Source: Hybos culiciformis (Eukaryota; Arthropoda; Insecta; Diptera; Hybotidae). Taken from it: a DNA stretch of 64,000 nt. Below, piece by piece: positions 45,801 to 59,935 of the stretch. The DNA lies in NCBI GenBank assembly GCA_964007475.1, contig OZ023273.1, positions 36,454,436-36,518,435 of the forward strand. The letters run 5' to 3'. Under the pieces are notes generated by a model, which was given only the letters and a program-made list of their open reading frames with translations, had not been told where the DNA came from and did not search any database. Position numbers and translations under genes: made by a program. Within the stretch, counting starts at the first letter, position 1. Each line of letters starts with the position of its first letter.

Positions 45801-48800
45801 TGCAAAACATATGGCATTGCCTTTTCAGACGTGATAGCATTAATAATAATAATAATAACAGACATAATTTAATATTTTTTTTTTCCTTAATTCATATAAC
45901 TTTTGAACATAAAATTTGCATTTTTAGTACAATAATAATTTAGATCTTTAATAAATTTTAAAAATTTTAAGTCTTTTTTTAGTATTATAAAAGAAGAAAT
46001 TATTTTTTTCTATAATTAAACCTTTTGATGTTAGTTCTAACTTACTTTTTGGGTTGATTAAACTTATTAAATTCGTCTAATAGAATGTCGATTTAATTCG
46101 AATAAATTTTTCAGGGTAACAAATCTTCAAGTTTTTTTCTAGGTTTCAAGGTCATTATATCCATAATGATTCTGGATTAATTCTTTATAGAAATTTATTA
46201 AGAACTAAAGTTTTTGTAAAATTGACTACATGTATTAAAAGTGATAATAATATTTAGTACCACATAATGATGATCTTTATTTTATCATTTAGTGTTTGAG
46301 ATATGAATGTTTAATGAATGATGGAATAATTTTTGAAAATTAGTTAAATCTTATACTTTTTCAGAGTTCTAATTGAAATTTAAAATGTTTTGGAACATAA
46401 GTTTCAAATTAATATGCACAAAATATATACATAAAAATTATTTATTTTTTATTCTATTTTTTTTTTTTTTTGCGGAATTAAAGACTTTCGAAAAGAAATA
46501 AAAAATTAAATTGGATTAAATTAGCAGTGATTTTAGGGCGGAAATTATTATAATATCTTTTACTTATAAAATGTTAAAATTTTCTTAATCTTTGTGTATT
46601 ATACAAAAGAGCTCTAAATATATACGTATATTTTGTATATTACATTACAACATCATTTTATTTTAAATTAATAATTTAATATAAAAAAAAAACAAAAAAT
46701 TTTCTTTTTTGTAACAAACATGGAAATGAGTAAAATATGTATATTTTCAAGATATTGTTTTAAATTTCCTTTAAAATAATATTTATACATAAATTTAATG
46801 GCGTTGATGCGTATTTAATTGTAATAATAATAATAATAATAATATCTTCTTTGTGGTTAAGTATAGATGTTAACCACCAAAATTTTGAATAAGGTATATC
46901 TGTTAAATATGTATAAGAAAATTATACATATTAAATTTTACAGATTTATATTATAATAATATACATTATTAATATATATATAGTAAAATATCTGTATGAA
47001 TATTTGTGTATTTATTTACAAGATGTAATAATTTTTCCAAGAATTATTATAATACCTAATAATATTAATTTAGAATATAATCTTAAAACCATTATTCATT
47101 TCAAAAACTTTGTATATTTAAGTTTGCATAGATGATTTTGGTGTATAAAATTATATTAAATCTACACAGTATTACAAAAAAAAGGAAACATTCATTTTAT
47201 TGTATAAATATTTTATTTATAGATTCTTTTATAGAGAATAAAAATTGATATTTCTAAACGAAAATCTCTGAACTAACAGACAGATATATTTTCATTCAAA
47301 GTAACAATGACAAATCCTTAACTTCGGCTTCAGTTTATAATAATTTAGCAATATTTTTGCTCTTTTGATTTTTTACTGGCGAAATTAAAAAAAATTAATA
47401 CCAGTGAAAAAGCATGTACTTATTCATGTACATTATGTTAATTATATAATAGAAAAAGAAAATTATATTATCTTATAAATATTATTCAAAAAATGTTAAA
47501 AACATGAGACATACTGACGTCAATCGAAAATAGTTAGATCAAATTAAATAATTTATGAGAATTAAATTTGTATTACTGTGTTATTTTTTGAATAATCCTA
47601 ATTTAGATGGAAATTTATTTTAGTTTTCCCGTACAACAAAATAAAAACTATTCAAATACAAAATGAAAGCGTTATGTGAAAATTAATTTTTTTTTTAAAT
47701 TAAAAAGTCTAACAACTTTTACTGCGTTAAATTGAATTATTTATTAGAAAAGTAAAAGTACATTAATATCTCAAATGTAATAATGAATGTTTACTTTTCA
47801 GTTAAAAAACTTTATCATAAGTATTTGATTGAAATTTTTTTTTAAAGATTTAGTTTAACGAAAATATTATTACAAAATAATTAGTATTTCTAATAAGTAC
47901 TTGTATATATATTTAATGTAGTACAATAATAAATACAGTATTTCCAATGTCTCTCATAATTTGCCAAAAATTTCGGTGACAAACTATACAGAATACGATT
48001 AATATTCTTTTGGTTACTGATTTTTTGACTATTTCAAACCTAATATGGGGATTCCATTCATCACACTTAACTACCAAATCATCTAATTTCAAATCTTTTT
48101 TTAGCTAACACCAAAAATTCTATATTCTGTAAATTACCTCTCAATTAACAGAAGTTTTGAAAATTTTTTTCGAAATTCTAAAAAATTATTTTTGTAACAG
48201 AGGTAGCTAAGCTACATCATAATTATGTTAAAAAATTTTCATTGAAAATTGAAACTTTTACATACATGTACGATATACATATTATATTCTTTTTTAAACA
48301 TTTTGAAAATAATTAATTTATGTATAAATAATAAAATAATTGTTATATGGAAAACTTTATTACTAACATTACCTATTATGTAGAATTTAAAGTATAGTAT
48401 GTAGTTAAGATATTTTATTAAAAACATAATATTATAATTATTATTTTCTCATGCAAAAATATGTTAAATATGTATATTTAAATGAATATCGGAAATTTCA
48501 TTTGAAAACAAAAAGAGAGTATTATATTTCTCAAAAATTAAAAAAAAAAAATCTATTTTGATGATTATAAAACAGCAATACAAATACACATAAATACATA
48601 TAATTTGAATTTTATATTTCCCTTATTCTATTTATCCAGAGAAAATCTATCTATTCATTTTGCTACCATATTTTCCAAAAATAATAACAGTAGAAATAGA
48701 AAAAAAAAAACATTTTAACGAGAATTTTAAATACAAAAAAAAGGATAATGATATGCAAAAAATTTTTAAGTTAAATCGTTTGTTTTTATATAATAATGAA

Positions 48801-51800
48801 AATCTATATGAAAATAATTATTGTAGTAAGCTTATGATATAAAATATTTTTATAATGTAATTAAAATGTGAAAATTATTTATATTTTCAAATTGTAATTT
48901 AACGAAAAAAAAATTTCTTTTTTTTTTTTTGAAAAATTTTCATATAAATTAGATTTTTCCTAGTTAACCTTTATCCGCATGATGCCACTAAATGGCTCCA
49001 GCCAGATATTATATAATACAATATGTATAGTATTACTCTAAATATAATTTTGACATCTAAAAATATGCTATTTTGTTCAAATACAATTATCATTAGTCGC
49101 TTGAATTTTTTTGCTTTGGCGATTTAATAAAATGGCAAACGTTAACGCTTGAGAAATATATAGCTTTTATTAATACATTTTGTTTTGATTTATTCAATAA
49201 TATTTACTAATTATTAGTTTTTCGTGGAATTCATGCATAATCAGGTTAAAAATAATTCTATTGGTTAAATTTTATAATTTAAAACTAATAAAAGTTTTTT
49301 ATGCAATTTTTTAAATACTGGAAAAGTTATATTATTTTAAAATGGAATAATCATAATTAAAAAATTTTAATCCGAATTAAAAATAAAACAACAACAAAAA
49401 TATATTGTAAAAGATAGTGTGAGATAATAATTAAAAGATTATTAAATGTTATTAAAAGATTAAAAACTTAAAAATATAGTTTTTCTAAAAATTTTACCAA
49501 ATTAAAAAGTTAACTTAAACCCCATCATAATTTTATTATTAAAATAATATTTTTTTGGGAATATGTTTTTTTTTTGTAAACATAAAAAGTATAGTGTACC
49601 CTATGTGGTAGTGTTATAGATTATATGTTTTATATAATTAGAATAGCAATCTAGGTACAATCTATATACAGTCAAAAATTGAATAAAATGTAAAACAAGT
49701 ATTTTTCTATATTATTAAGGATTTTATATAAAATGCACATACCTATTTATGTTATTTTCACGCTCTCATAAATGAACTAAAATAACTATTTACATATTTT
49801 GAAAAATAAGCTAATAGACAAAAGTTCTAATCCTCGTTTTCATTTTCAACTCATTGAACCGAGTGTTCGTTCAAAAGTTAGGTTGTAATTATAAACACAA
49901 TACATATTGATAAATAAAATTTATTATAACTATAATACCTATTCATTAAAGTTTGAAATACATAAAAATATTCATTTATATAATATAAAAAGGAAAATTT
50001 TGTTTTCTAAGTGAAACTATAATATAATTGCAAATTACTTGGTAAAATTTTTCTTTTAAAAATATTTAATGTTTATTAAAAAAAAATAAATTTTTAAAAG
50101 TATACTATAAAAGTGCAAAAACAAAAATTAGGTGTTTGTTAGTTGTTTAATTACCTTGCTATTATGCGAAACAATTTTTTGCATAAAATTGACAAAATAA
50201 ATTAAGAAAGTTTAATTTTAACTATCTTGGCATTATCGTAAAAGCTTAAATAATATTAAGTACATTATGATATATTATATATATATATAAGTTCCCATAT
50301 AATATAAATATAAAAGAATTTAAAAATTAAATTTAATGAAAAAGGAGTAAATTTTTGATTACGATTTTTGTCTTAAATTTAAAAAAGCTTAAAAAATTTA
50401 ATAGATTCATAAATTTGTGCAAAAAATTTGTTTAAAAAAATTCAGATCAGATTGTATTAAAGCCGTTTAAATGCATATACGTGAAACTTTTGTTTACAGG
50501 GCTTTATATTATTTGAGTAAAGTTTGTCTGCATCTTTACATATCAATATTCTTCATTTTTATTAACTATTGATCAATTAAAAATGTGATAGTTTTAATCG
50601 AATAGTTATAAAAATAATATTGAAAAATTAATGAAAAAAGTGACTCTATGCAACTATTTTCGTTGTTTTGTTTTTCCATATTTCTCAAATCGCTGTTTGT
50701 ATTGTGCTGTTACTACATGTAGATTTAGATTTACTTTATTTCAAAACTATATTATTTGTTGTCATAAAAATGATTAAAATTCAAAAATAAAACATGCAAA
50801 CATCATAAATTATGTTCAAAAAATACGTACTTGTGTAGTGTACCTATGTACGTACAGGTGTTACGAAATTTACGAGTGCAAAAAAACTGTTATTCGGATG
50901 CCGTCGTGTACAAATCAAAAAGTTTTTTTTTTTCAACTATGTACACATAAATATACATATGTATGTTTATATCATCATAAGACACACATTATAGTGAAAA
51001 AAGTATCTTTAACTAATTGGATTAAAAGTGTTTATTTTCTTGTTATTTTTTACCCTCTAAAAGAAAAATAAGAAAAATTTAACTTTTATTTTTAAAAGGA
51101 ATATGCAAATTTTTTTTTTTCTATTTTAGAGGCGAAATAAATGCAAGGAAACTTTCTCTTTAAAAAAAATTTTTATCGTAAAAAAACTTTTTTTTACCAA
51201 AAAAAAAAAAAGACCAAATGTTAGAGAATATTTAATCTATATTTAACTAAAATACATTTTTAATGAATATAAAGAAAAATTTAATTATATCCTAGACGGT
51301 TTGTTTAAAAATTTCCTTCTTTATTTATATTAAAAATAAAATGTTTTTTTCTTTTTCTTTTATTTGATTGAAAATAATACTATACATACACCCTTTTCAA
51401 AAATATCTAAATTGAGGTTGAAGTTAATTAAAATTTGGGGTTTGGGTGCGCTCTTAAATTTTTTAAGCGCATTCATTAATTATTAATTTTAATAAAATTT
51501 CGTAGTTTAGCAGTTCTTATTCTGTTAAAAATATTAAATGTCAACTGGAAAAATTTTAAAATTAAAATATATATGTATATTCACTTTCTTTTTTAATGCT
51601 AAATTTAAAAGATAAAATTCAAGTTAAGTTTAATTTTAATTTGGTGATTTTGAAAGAAGTTACTATTATACTATATTATATATCACAAAAATACTAAAGA
51701 ATTTAGAACGTTTAAGAAATTGGAAGAATGGTTATATGATATTTGATACTACACTATAATGGATCGAAGACGATACAACTGTGAATAAGCCTGGGATCTG

Positions 51801-51890
51801 ATTTTTAAGAATTACATGTTTATCATAATTATTTATTTATATAAAAAAAATTACATAATGTGTATCATAATAAACAATAATTTAAATAAA
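42819..51890. other. 9-kb AT-rich gene desert
   Basis: No exon of either strand could be supported in these 9 kb. The DNA is dominated by A/T runs, with microsatellites such as TAATAATAATAATAA near 45842-45860 and 46823-46842, and AT-dinucleotide patches near 50276-50290. Frames at 48239-48427, 48660-48842 and 50838-51071 are AT-driven. A GC-richer spot at about 48965-49005 (ATGATGCCACTAAATGGC) matches nothing I recognise. Both flanking genes end toward this region, so UTRs or noncoding transcripts are possible. Confidence 0.45.
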
Positions 51891-54390
51891 TTATTTAAAA
51901 CTACTAGCATGTTTCCTTATAGTTTTTAACATCATCTCTGCTTGTGGACTTGCCGAATCTCTAAGAATCGATATTATGTCACTTATTCCATTTGGTGGTT
52001 TCCCTTTTTCTGAATTTGCAACTATTGCATATAGAGCACCAGCACATGCACCTCGCTTACCTTCCCAATGCTCAGGGCTGGGGTCCAATCTACAAAGACA
52101 TGTTCATATTTATTTTCAATTAATTCAATCTAATATTGTTCGTCGATATCTATAGTTAAATTATTTACAAAATAACCAAAACAAACTTACTTTTCTAACA
52201 TGTCAAAAGCTTTTGCAGCAACCCAAAATTCCTCACAACGATAACAATCATTGGCAATAAGTTGCAGCAGCAAAAAAGCTTCTGAGTTTGTGTCTCTGGT
52301 TATAAACAGGTTCCATGCTTGTTCTGGATGCCCTGAATTAATGTGACATCTAGCTAAAACCATACAATAGGTATGTTGATTTCGAATATCAAAGTCTCCA
52401 ATTTGAATAAGTAAATCTTCAGCTTCTTTATAGTATCCGGTTGCTGCTTTGGCTTGAGCATAATTATAATTAAAAACATCATCATTGACAAAATAACTTC
52501 GGATTGAATTCAAATAAACCAAAACTTCTTCAAATTGACCATACAAAAAGAATGCAGACGCCATACTTTGTCTTCCCGGAATTGTATCACATTCCGAAGT
52601 AGAACTTCCAACCAAATGAAGGTTTTGCTGGGCCGTCTTAATATGTTCTTTCTAGATTGTAGTACATTCAAATAGTTATACAAGAATTTTTTATTTCAAT
52701 AATTTAACATAATTACATTTACATAGAGTAAAGTACTTAACGCATGAGTATGAGTTTAAATTTTTCAAAATTAATGGATTGAATACAAAATAAGACCCTA
52801 ATTCTATCAAAAAGATGAATTTGAAGTTTTCAGAGTTAAAAAATTCAAAAATCGTTCCACCCTCATTTCCATTATGATATTTCATAAGTTCGTAATTCAT
52901 TTTTTGGAAAGAATCTAAAACTTACTGATCCCAATTGTTGTCCTAAAGCAGCATGCACAACCCCTTTCAAAATGTATTCATGAGGAACAGTCGGCTGAAC
53001 TTCTTTCATAAGACTATGTGCTTCTTGTACATCACCGCGTTTTAAATAAAATATAGCTAGATTTAGGCGAGCTTCTGGTACAATATTTAAAAGACCTGGA
53101 AATGTTTGAAGTGCTCCTTCTCCGTTCCTGAATACAACTAAATTATGTTTTATCAAATCAGCACCAAATGTTCCATTGTCGGAAATATTTTTAATTTCTT
53201 GTTCAGCAACTCTGCCATTGAATAAACGGAAACGATTACATGCTTTCAAATTTGTAGCTATAGTACTATCCGAGTGCTGATTCAAATAAATATCAAGAAC
53301 TTCTTGGGACATATCATAATAATCCATTTTGTAGAAGCATAAGGCCAGATAAACGTTAAGAGCCAGAAATTCTCTGGAAATTTAAGTGAATTGATTGAAC
53401 AAAAAATATGTTAATAAATTAAATTTATAGATTTACTTATTATCGAGTAATATCCTCTTATAAATATCAATAGCTTCTTGATAATGTGCTCTCAGATAAT
53501 GAAGACAAGCCAAGCTTAATTGATCTTCCACAACATCTCTGAGTGATTCATGCAGCTCTAACAATAATTCCTCTTGATTAAATTTGTGAGCTAAATGGAA
53601 CAACAATCGAACTTTTAATGGTGTATTTGGAATTTGATCCATTAAGGCCTGAGCTTCTTCGTACATCCCCAAATAAAACATACACACTGCTATATTCAAA
53701 TTGGTGTTCTTAATTGTTGGATCTGAATCATGTAGTGTTTGATACTCTTCCAAAGCTTTTTGATAATCTCCCAAATGAAAACTACAGAATGCTATCCATT
53801 GATCTTTTACGAGCTTCTTATTTTCATCGTCTTCTTGAGAGAACTGCAATTACATTTGTTTATTGAATTTGAAAATATTCATAATTATATTTGAAATGTT
53901 GAACTATGTACTTATATAACTACTAATACTACTACTATTCACTTGGAAATCTTTTTTTTTTTATAAAAACAAATTTTTGTTTTCAGACTTAAATAAAATA
54001 AATTTGAACAGGACACTACTCTTATTGTGAAAAAATCTTGATTTTAAATTATTTAAAAAATAAAATCAATTTTATTTAAATGACTTAATCGAAGCATAAA
54101 ATAATTACCTAGACTTAAATAATTCCTTTTTTTCTTTTTAATTTTTTATGAAAGAAAATGTCATTGATTTTACCTCTAAGAATGCTCGTCCACCTGTATA
54201 ATCCCTTTGAAGTACAAAATCTTCAAATTCTGGCAATTTATTTTTTGCTGTGGCACTTGTTTGATGGCGAGAATTAGCTGAATCTGTTTTTCCACGTGAT
54301 AGAATCTCAAAAAAGAAAAAAGAAATGAAAATATATAGATTAGGATATTTAATTTATATTTTTTTTTTTAATTTCAATTCAACTTACCAT
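51891..54390 (-). CDS. TTC26: Intraflagellar transport protein 56 (IFT56 / TTC26)
   Basis: Six coding exons on the minus strand are 54390-54388, 54305-54174, 53843-53437, 53373-52926, 52651-52191 and 52089-51891. They give 549 residues; the human protein has 554. IFT56 is a subunit of the IFT-B complex that carries cargo, notably motility proteins, along cilia; in insects it is needed in ciliated sensory neurons. Tetratricopeptide-like helical repeats run through the whole chain (FCSFHLGDYQKALEEY, NIAVCMFYLGMYEEAQALM, CLHYLRAHYQEAIDIY, NLAIFYLKRGDVQEAHSL, FFLYGQFEEVLVYL). The C-terminus (EHWEGKRGACAGALYAI) is strongly family-like. The first exon supplies only the ATG; splicing it to ILSRGK gives MILSRGK, matching the family start MMLSRAK. 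A TTTATT at 51832-51837 is a candidate poly(A) signal. Confidence 0.95.
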
Positions 54391-56334
54391 ATTTTATTGA
54401 GTTTTTTTTTTTTTTAAGAAAATAAAATAAAATATTGTGAAAAAAAGTTTAAAGAATTAATTTTGTTTTGGATTAAGAAATAAAAAAAAAAACTGTTTCC
54501 CATGGTTACACTTGCACAATAGTAGTTCACAATAGTGGTTGTCATTTATGTTAAACAGTTCTTGTATAAATTCTATTCATGCATAAATCTAGAAAAATGT
54601 ATTGAAATTAAGTGAAGGAAAAAATTTTTACATATAGGTACATATAGCAATTTTGAATATGTTTTTGAAACATGATTTTTGAACAAAATTCTTTACAAAT
54701 TACTAAGTTGAAATCTGTTATTGTTCATTATATATATAAATTCTGTCACTAAGCAGATAGTGCTTTTCTAGTTTTGAAAAAAAAAAGCCTTGAATTAGGA
54801 AAATAATCTTGGGTATCTTATAAAATATATAATATTCGTATATAGATTATTTAATATAGTTAGAAAAATTAGTATCCTTCAAAATTTTATGGCTAATTTA
54901 CTATAAGCTTAACCTGCAACAATAAATATTGTTTTAAATCTCATTCATTAATAATATTTTTTTAGAAAATAAGAATAAAATTTATTTTTTCTATAAAATT
55001 TAATAAAAAAAAAATTATTAATTAAAAATATAAATTATTTAATAAACATAAATTTCAATTATCTTCCAAACAAAAAAAAAAGAATTCTTATTTTTTTTTG
55101 CTCTCTTAAAATGCAAATTAATTTTATTAAAGAAGAACATTAAATGGAAAAATATGAAAACTTGAAAAAAAAAAAAAATAAAAAACAATCTGAATGAAAA
55201 TTCAAATATTTTCCATTTCAATTTGTCTCGCTAAAATGCATTCAATATGCTTTTTATGTGTACAGTTTTTCCACTCTTATTTTTTTTCCCCCAATCATTG
55301 TACCTCTCTACCCATAAACTCTTTTATACTATTTATTCAAATATTTACTCTTGAAACCATATATGAATGAGTAAAAAATTTTTATATTTTATTAAAAACT
55401 ATTTTCATCAAAAAAAAAAAAAAAAAAAAAACAAAAAAAAAAATATAAATAAAATAAAAATGAAGAAGAATGTTATAAAAGTAATTTTTTTTTTATTTTT
55501 ATTTCTCCCATTAGACTTGATATATTTTGGAAAAATATTTTGCAAAGTAATAAATTTCCACGGAGTACTTAATGAAGTACATAAAAATGTTTTAATATTA
55601 TTATTATTATTTTTTATTTAAAAATTAAAAAAAAAATATTTGTTTTGCATTTTCTAGATAAGATTGTAAATATCCAAATGCTAAGAATTGAATCATGATT
55701 CTGTATTAAATATATTATGTATTATGTATTATATTAAAACCTTGACAGACTGAATCTTTTATTCGTAGATAGCACCCACAAGTATTGATTTAAAATATTA
55801 ATGTTATGAATATTAAATTTGGAAATTTGGAATTAAAATTGTAAGGCTCCCCAAAAAAATTACTATTTTTTTTAAAAAAAATATTAAGGTTTAAAACAAA
55901 AATGATCCGAAATTTTACTCAAAGATATAGTTGAAAAATAGTGTTTATTTTTTTTAATATGTACATAATTAATTTTATATGTCACAAGATTCAACGTCTC
56001 AAAGTTAATTAAACTGCATTCATATCATTTGCGATAAATTATATTTTCGTTGTCTTCTTACCAAAGTTCTGAAAGAATATAGATGTAATATTTATTAATT
56101 CCTCTTTAAAACTTTCCAACCAAAATGAATATGAATACATTTCAATGTTTATGCAAATATAATTCATATCAGTTAATAGGTACTTATAATTCCAATGTAC
56201 ATATATTATTTTTGGAATTATTCAGTTTCATTTTTAAGATCTTCACGATTATTTGGTGACAGTTTTTTTTTACATTTTATACAGATTTATATATTAAATT
56301 GAATGAACTATTATCTATTAGAGGATTTTTTTTT

Positions 56335-56534
56335 NNNNNNNNNNNNNNNNNNNNNNNNNNNNNNNNNNNNNNNNNNNNNNNNNNNNNNNNNNNNNNNNNN
56401 NNNNNNNNNNNNNNNNNNNNNNNNNNNNNNNNNNNNNNNNNNNNNNNNNNNNNNNNNNNNNNNNNNNNNNNNNNNNNNNNNNNNNNNNNNNNNNNNNNNN
56501 NNNNNNNNNNNNNNNNNNNNNNNNNNNNNNNNNN
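56335..56534. other. Assembly gap (200 N)
   Basis: Exactly 200 unknown bases follow a T run (GAGGATTTTTTTTT). The round number suggests a placeholder rather than a measured length, so distances across it are unreliable. Confidence 0.98.
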
Positions 56535-56929
56535 GCTAGTTTTGCTGATACAATCAATTAATTTTTATCTTTTCTTTCTGAAATTTCTATCAAAGAAATG
56601 TTTTTAATATATAAAATTGGATAATATTAGCATTAAAGTTCCTTTTTTTTTCCTCAAAAAATAGTATCCTTTACTTTAATACATAATTCTCTAATAAATC
56701 AAAAATTATGTATCATCATTGTTATTATTTATTGAAAACTCATATCGAACATTAATCTATTAGTCATATTATATTCTTTCGTTGCAGAGAACACAGTAAC
56801 ATATTTGAAGATAAAAACATTAGAAATTCTCAATAATTGTTATGTAAGGTAACATTATGCTCTATGAACATATGTATGTACGTATGGTACACACCCAACC
56901 ATGAATTCATTTAGTTAGGTTATATCATT

Positions 56930-57204
56930 GAGTAATAATATTTATAAGAGGAACAGAATTCATACAAGTAAATTTTTTTCAAAAATTATGACAATATTTT
57001 GAATGTATTGAGTAAAATTTTTTAACTCAAATGTGTTTATTCTTAATTTTATTATTTTTATTATTATATTAAGAATAAACACATTTGAGTATGAAATTTT
57101 TATTCAATACATTGAAAATATTGTCATCATTTTTGAGTTATTTGAAAAAAAAATGCTGAAATTTACTTGTATGAATTCTGACCCTCTTATAAATATTATT
57201 ACTC
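56930..57204. repeat. Long inverted repeat (hairpin with arms over 100 bp)
   Basis: The left arm 56930-57047 and right arm 57068-57204 are reverse complements along almost their whole length, with a loop of about 20 bases. Matching landmarks are GAGTAATAATATTTATAAGA with its complement at the far right, ACAGAATTCATACAAGTAAA with TTTACTTGTATGAATTCTG, and AACTCAAATGTGTTTATTCT with AGAATAAACACATTTGAGT at the centre. The right arm has one extra stretch of about 15-20 bases. There is no coding potential. Confidence 0.85.
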
Positions 57205-58494
57205 TATGGTTATATAAAGTTGTAAGTTATAATGTTACAGCAATGTAAAACAATTTATTCACTAAATATATTGTGTAGGTACTATTTTTTTTTATGGCAT
57301 TGAGGTACCTTAATGAATGGAATAAATTTTTTTGGAATTTTAATCACTTTTTGATCTTTAAAATAATGGCCCTATATGTATAATGAAAAGACTTCTAATA
57401 ATACAGTAAAATTTGAATTCAATAAACGTTTAAATTTTAGTTTTTTTGTGTCGTAGTAGTAATTTTTTTATCAGAAGATAAAAGCTTAAAAAAATTTCAA
57501 TAAAAAACTTAAAGTTATTTACAAGTCTATATTTTTGGCTCTACAGACAGATCTTTCTATAAATTTGTTAAATAAATTTTTCAATTTTTATAACTGGCTA
57601 GCAACTGATATAATATATCATGATTTTTATTTTACAATAAAACATTATACATACATTAATAATACTATATATACATATATATATATATTTTTCAATAACA
57701 TTGAATGCAAAATATTGATAAAATATTTTTAAGATTTATGAATTCTAATACAATTTTATGCATAAAACAATTTATATTTATTCAAGAAACGTGAAGAATT
57801 CTTTTCTTTTTTTTTTAAATAGCATTATATTGCTGATTTTTCAGATTTGCATGATATTGAATTGTTGAATTATTGAATGTCTCATATTATTGCATTTCAT
57901 TTTTATTTTTATTTTTTTTTGTAAAATTTTCTAAAATGCAAATAAATATTATATCCTTGTTAAAATTCAATCTATCAATTAATGATATAATATAACTAGA
58001 TATAGAATTGTAATAAAGTTAATGCATTTATGTAAATAGTCATTTATGTTCTCCGTATAGTTGGTGCGTTCTCAGCATAAGTGATAGTGGATTAATTTAC
58101 AGCAAATTTATTTAGAAATAATAATTATTTTATTCGAAGTTCATTCAAGTATTGTTTTTTTATTCTTTATTTCATGCATATATAAAAATATAATATAAAA
58201 TTAGTTTCCAATAGAAATTCAGTTAATAATTATGCATAATTATATTATTATTATATGTAATTAAGAACTTTATTAACTCTTACAGAGTGTTATATCAAAA
58301 TCTATATAAAACAAGTAACTTTTTTTTTGTTTAAATCAAATTTTATTCTAAACGTTGTAATTGTAAACTACAAATAAACGAATATCAAATGTGTGAATAA
58401 TTTTACATAAATAAAATATGATAAATAATATGAAATATAGAAGTATAGAAGTATATCAATATTTGAGTTTGGATTTTCACAAATTCTAATTTAT

Positions 58495-58670
58495 TATGAC
58501 TTGCCCCTACAGTTTTTTAGACTGATTATTTTCTAGAAGAGGTTTTGATCTGACTGCACTGCATCATTAGTTTTACCACTTGATCAAATTGGTTTCAGGC
58601 TAGTCTTCGGAGAATTGATCCTCAAAGGATCCGCTCCCTGTGTAATTTGGAAGAAGAAGAAGAAGGAATT
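58495..58670. other. GC-richer stretch of unknown origin
   Basis: Between CTTGCCCCTACAG and GGATCCGCTCCCTGTG the composition becomes more balanced and less repetitive than the surroundings. Neither strand gives an open frame of useful length. It could be a decayed coding segment, an exon of a noncoding RNA, or a repeat fragment. Confidence 0.3.
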
Positions 58671-59935
58671 GAGTACTTTTTATGTCGTTTTTCTATTCTA
58701 AAAGAAATTAAAAGAATTAATTTGGATGTTGAGAGCCTTTCGCAAGTAAAGAGTATGTGAAGCTTTAAATGGTGAGTCTTCGTTTCATTGGAAACAAATT
58801 TAAATACGTAAGCAAAGCGTGGTTTTATAGGTATGATCTTATTTGTGAATTTAATTTTCGATAGTTAAAAGATAAAAATAAAATAGAAATAATAATGGTA
58901 AATTATATATGTAAATAAACTTTTGTCATTGTTGTTATAGTCCCTGATTGTAATTTTTTTTTCTAGTCTTCAGTATTCTGAAATTATTAAATAGAAATTA
59001 TGATATGAATTGAATTTGAAGTGGATTTACTTTGATTTAAGGATTTATGTAATTTTTTTTTTTTTTTGAAATAATTACGACAAAAAATAAACAATCTTTT
59101 TATTATATTTTATATTATATTATTATTATTATATTATACACCCATATAATTATGTATATCATTATCCATTCCCATAAGTGCAGATTGAATCTGAAAAAGC
59201 TATCATTTTAAAAAAAAACAAGATTTAAAAATAATTCTTTTAAGATTTCACATGCAGATAAAATAATAACATTTTTTCTTAAAAACAAAATTTCCATTCA
59301 ATAGTGTAGTTGTTGTTATACATATATATATATATTTTTTTTTTTCAGAGAAACTGTTTGTCTGATAAGGTAAATATATAGACAGAAAATCAAATAATTA
59401 AAATATGTTCTTATATATACATTATATTTCTTTGAAACGTCCTTGGTGGTCGTCTTCACTATTCGATAACAATGGCATAATAGAAATCTTTATCATTTTT
59501 TTTATTTTATTTTTTATGAAAATGCCATAAGAGAAAGGAAAAGAAAAAAAAAAAATCTTTTAAATGGAAAAATATTGATGAAAAATTTTCAAGAATGTTA
59601 TTTGAATAAAATTAATTGGATTTTAGTAATTTCTTTTCAAGAAAATTTTAATGAAAATTCATAAAAAATAACAATATTAATCAAAAACAATTTTCTTTTA
59701 ATTTCTTTTCTTCTGTGAATAATTTTTCTTATTTTTCTATATCTGAAATAGAAAATAAAAAAAAAAAAAAATGAATTTTTCGATATTCATATTTTTTTAT
59801 TTTTACTTTTTTTTCATATTTTATCTCCTTTATTTGAAATATTTATTTTATTATTCATTAATATCATAAAAAAATTGGATTGTGTTTAATCGATTGGAAT
59901 AAGAACAATTTTTTTTATGATGAAAATGCAGCTAA

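Noticed and set aside
55039..55621. Short frames near the N gap
   Set aside because: Encoded by poly-A and poly-T runs; no recognisable protein.
56299..56607. Frames running through the N block
   Set aside because: They consist of unknown residues created by the assembly gap.
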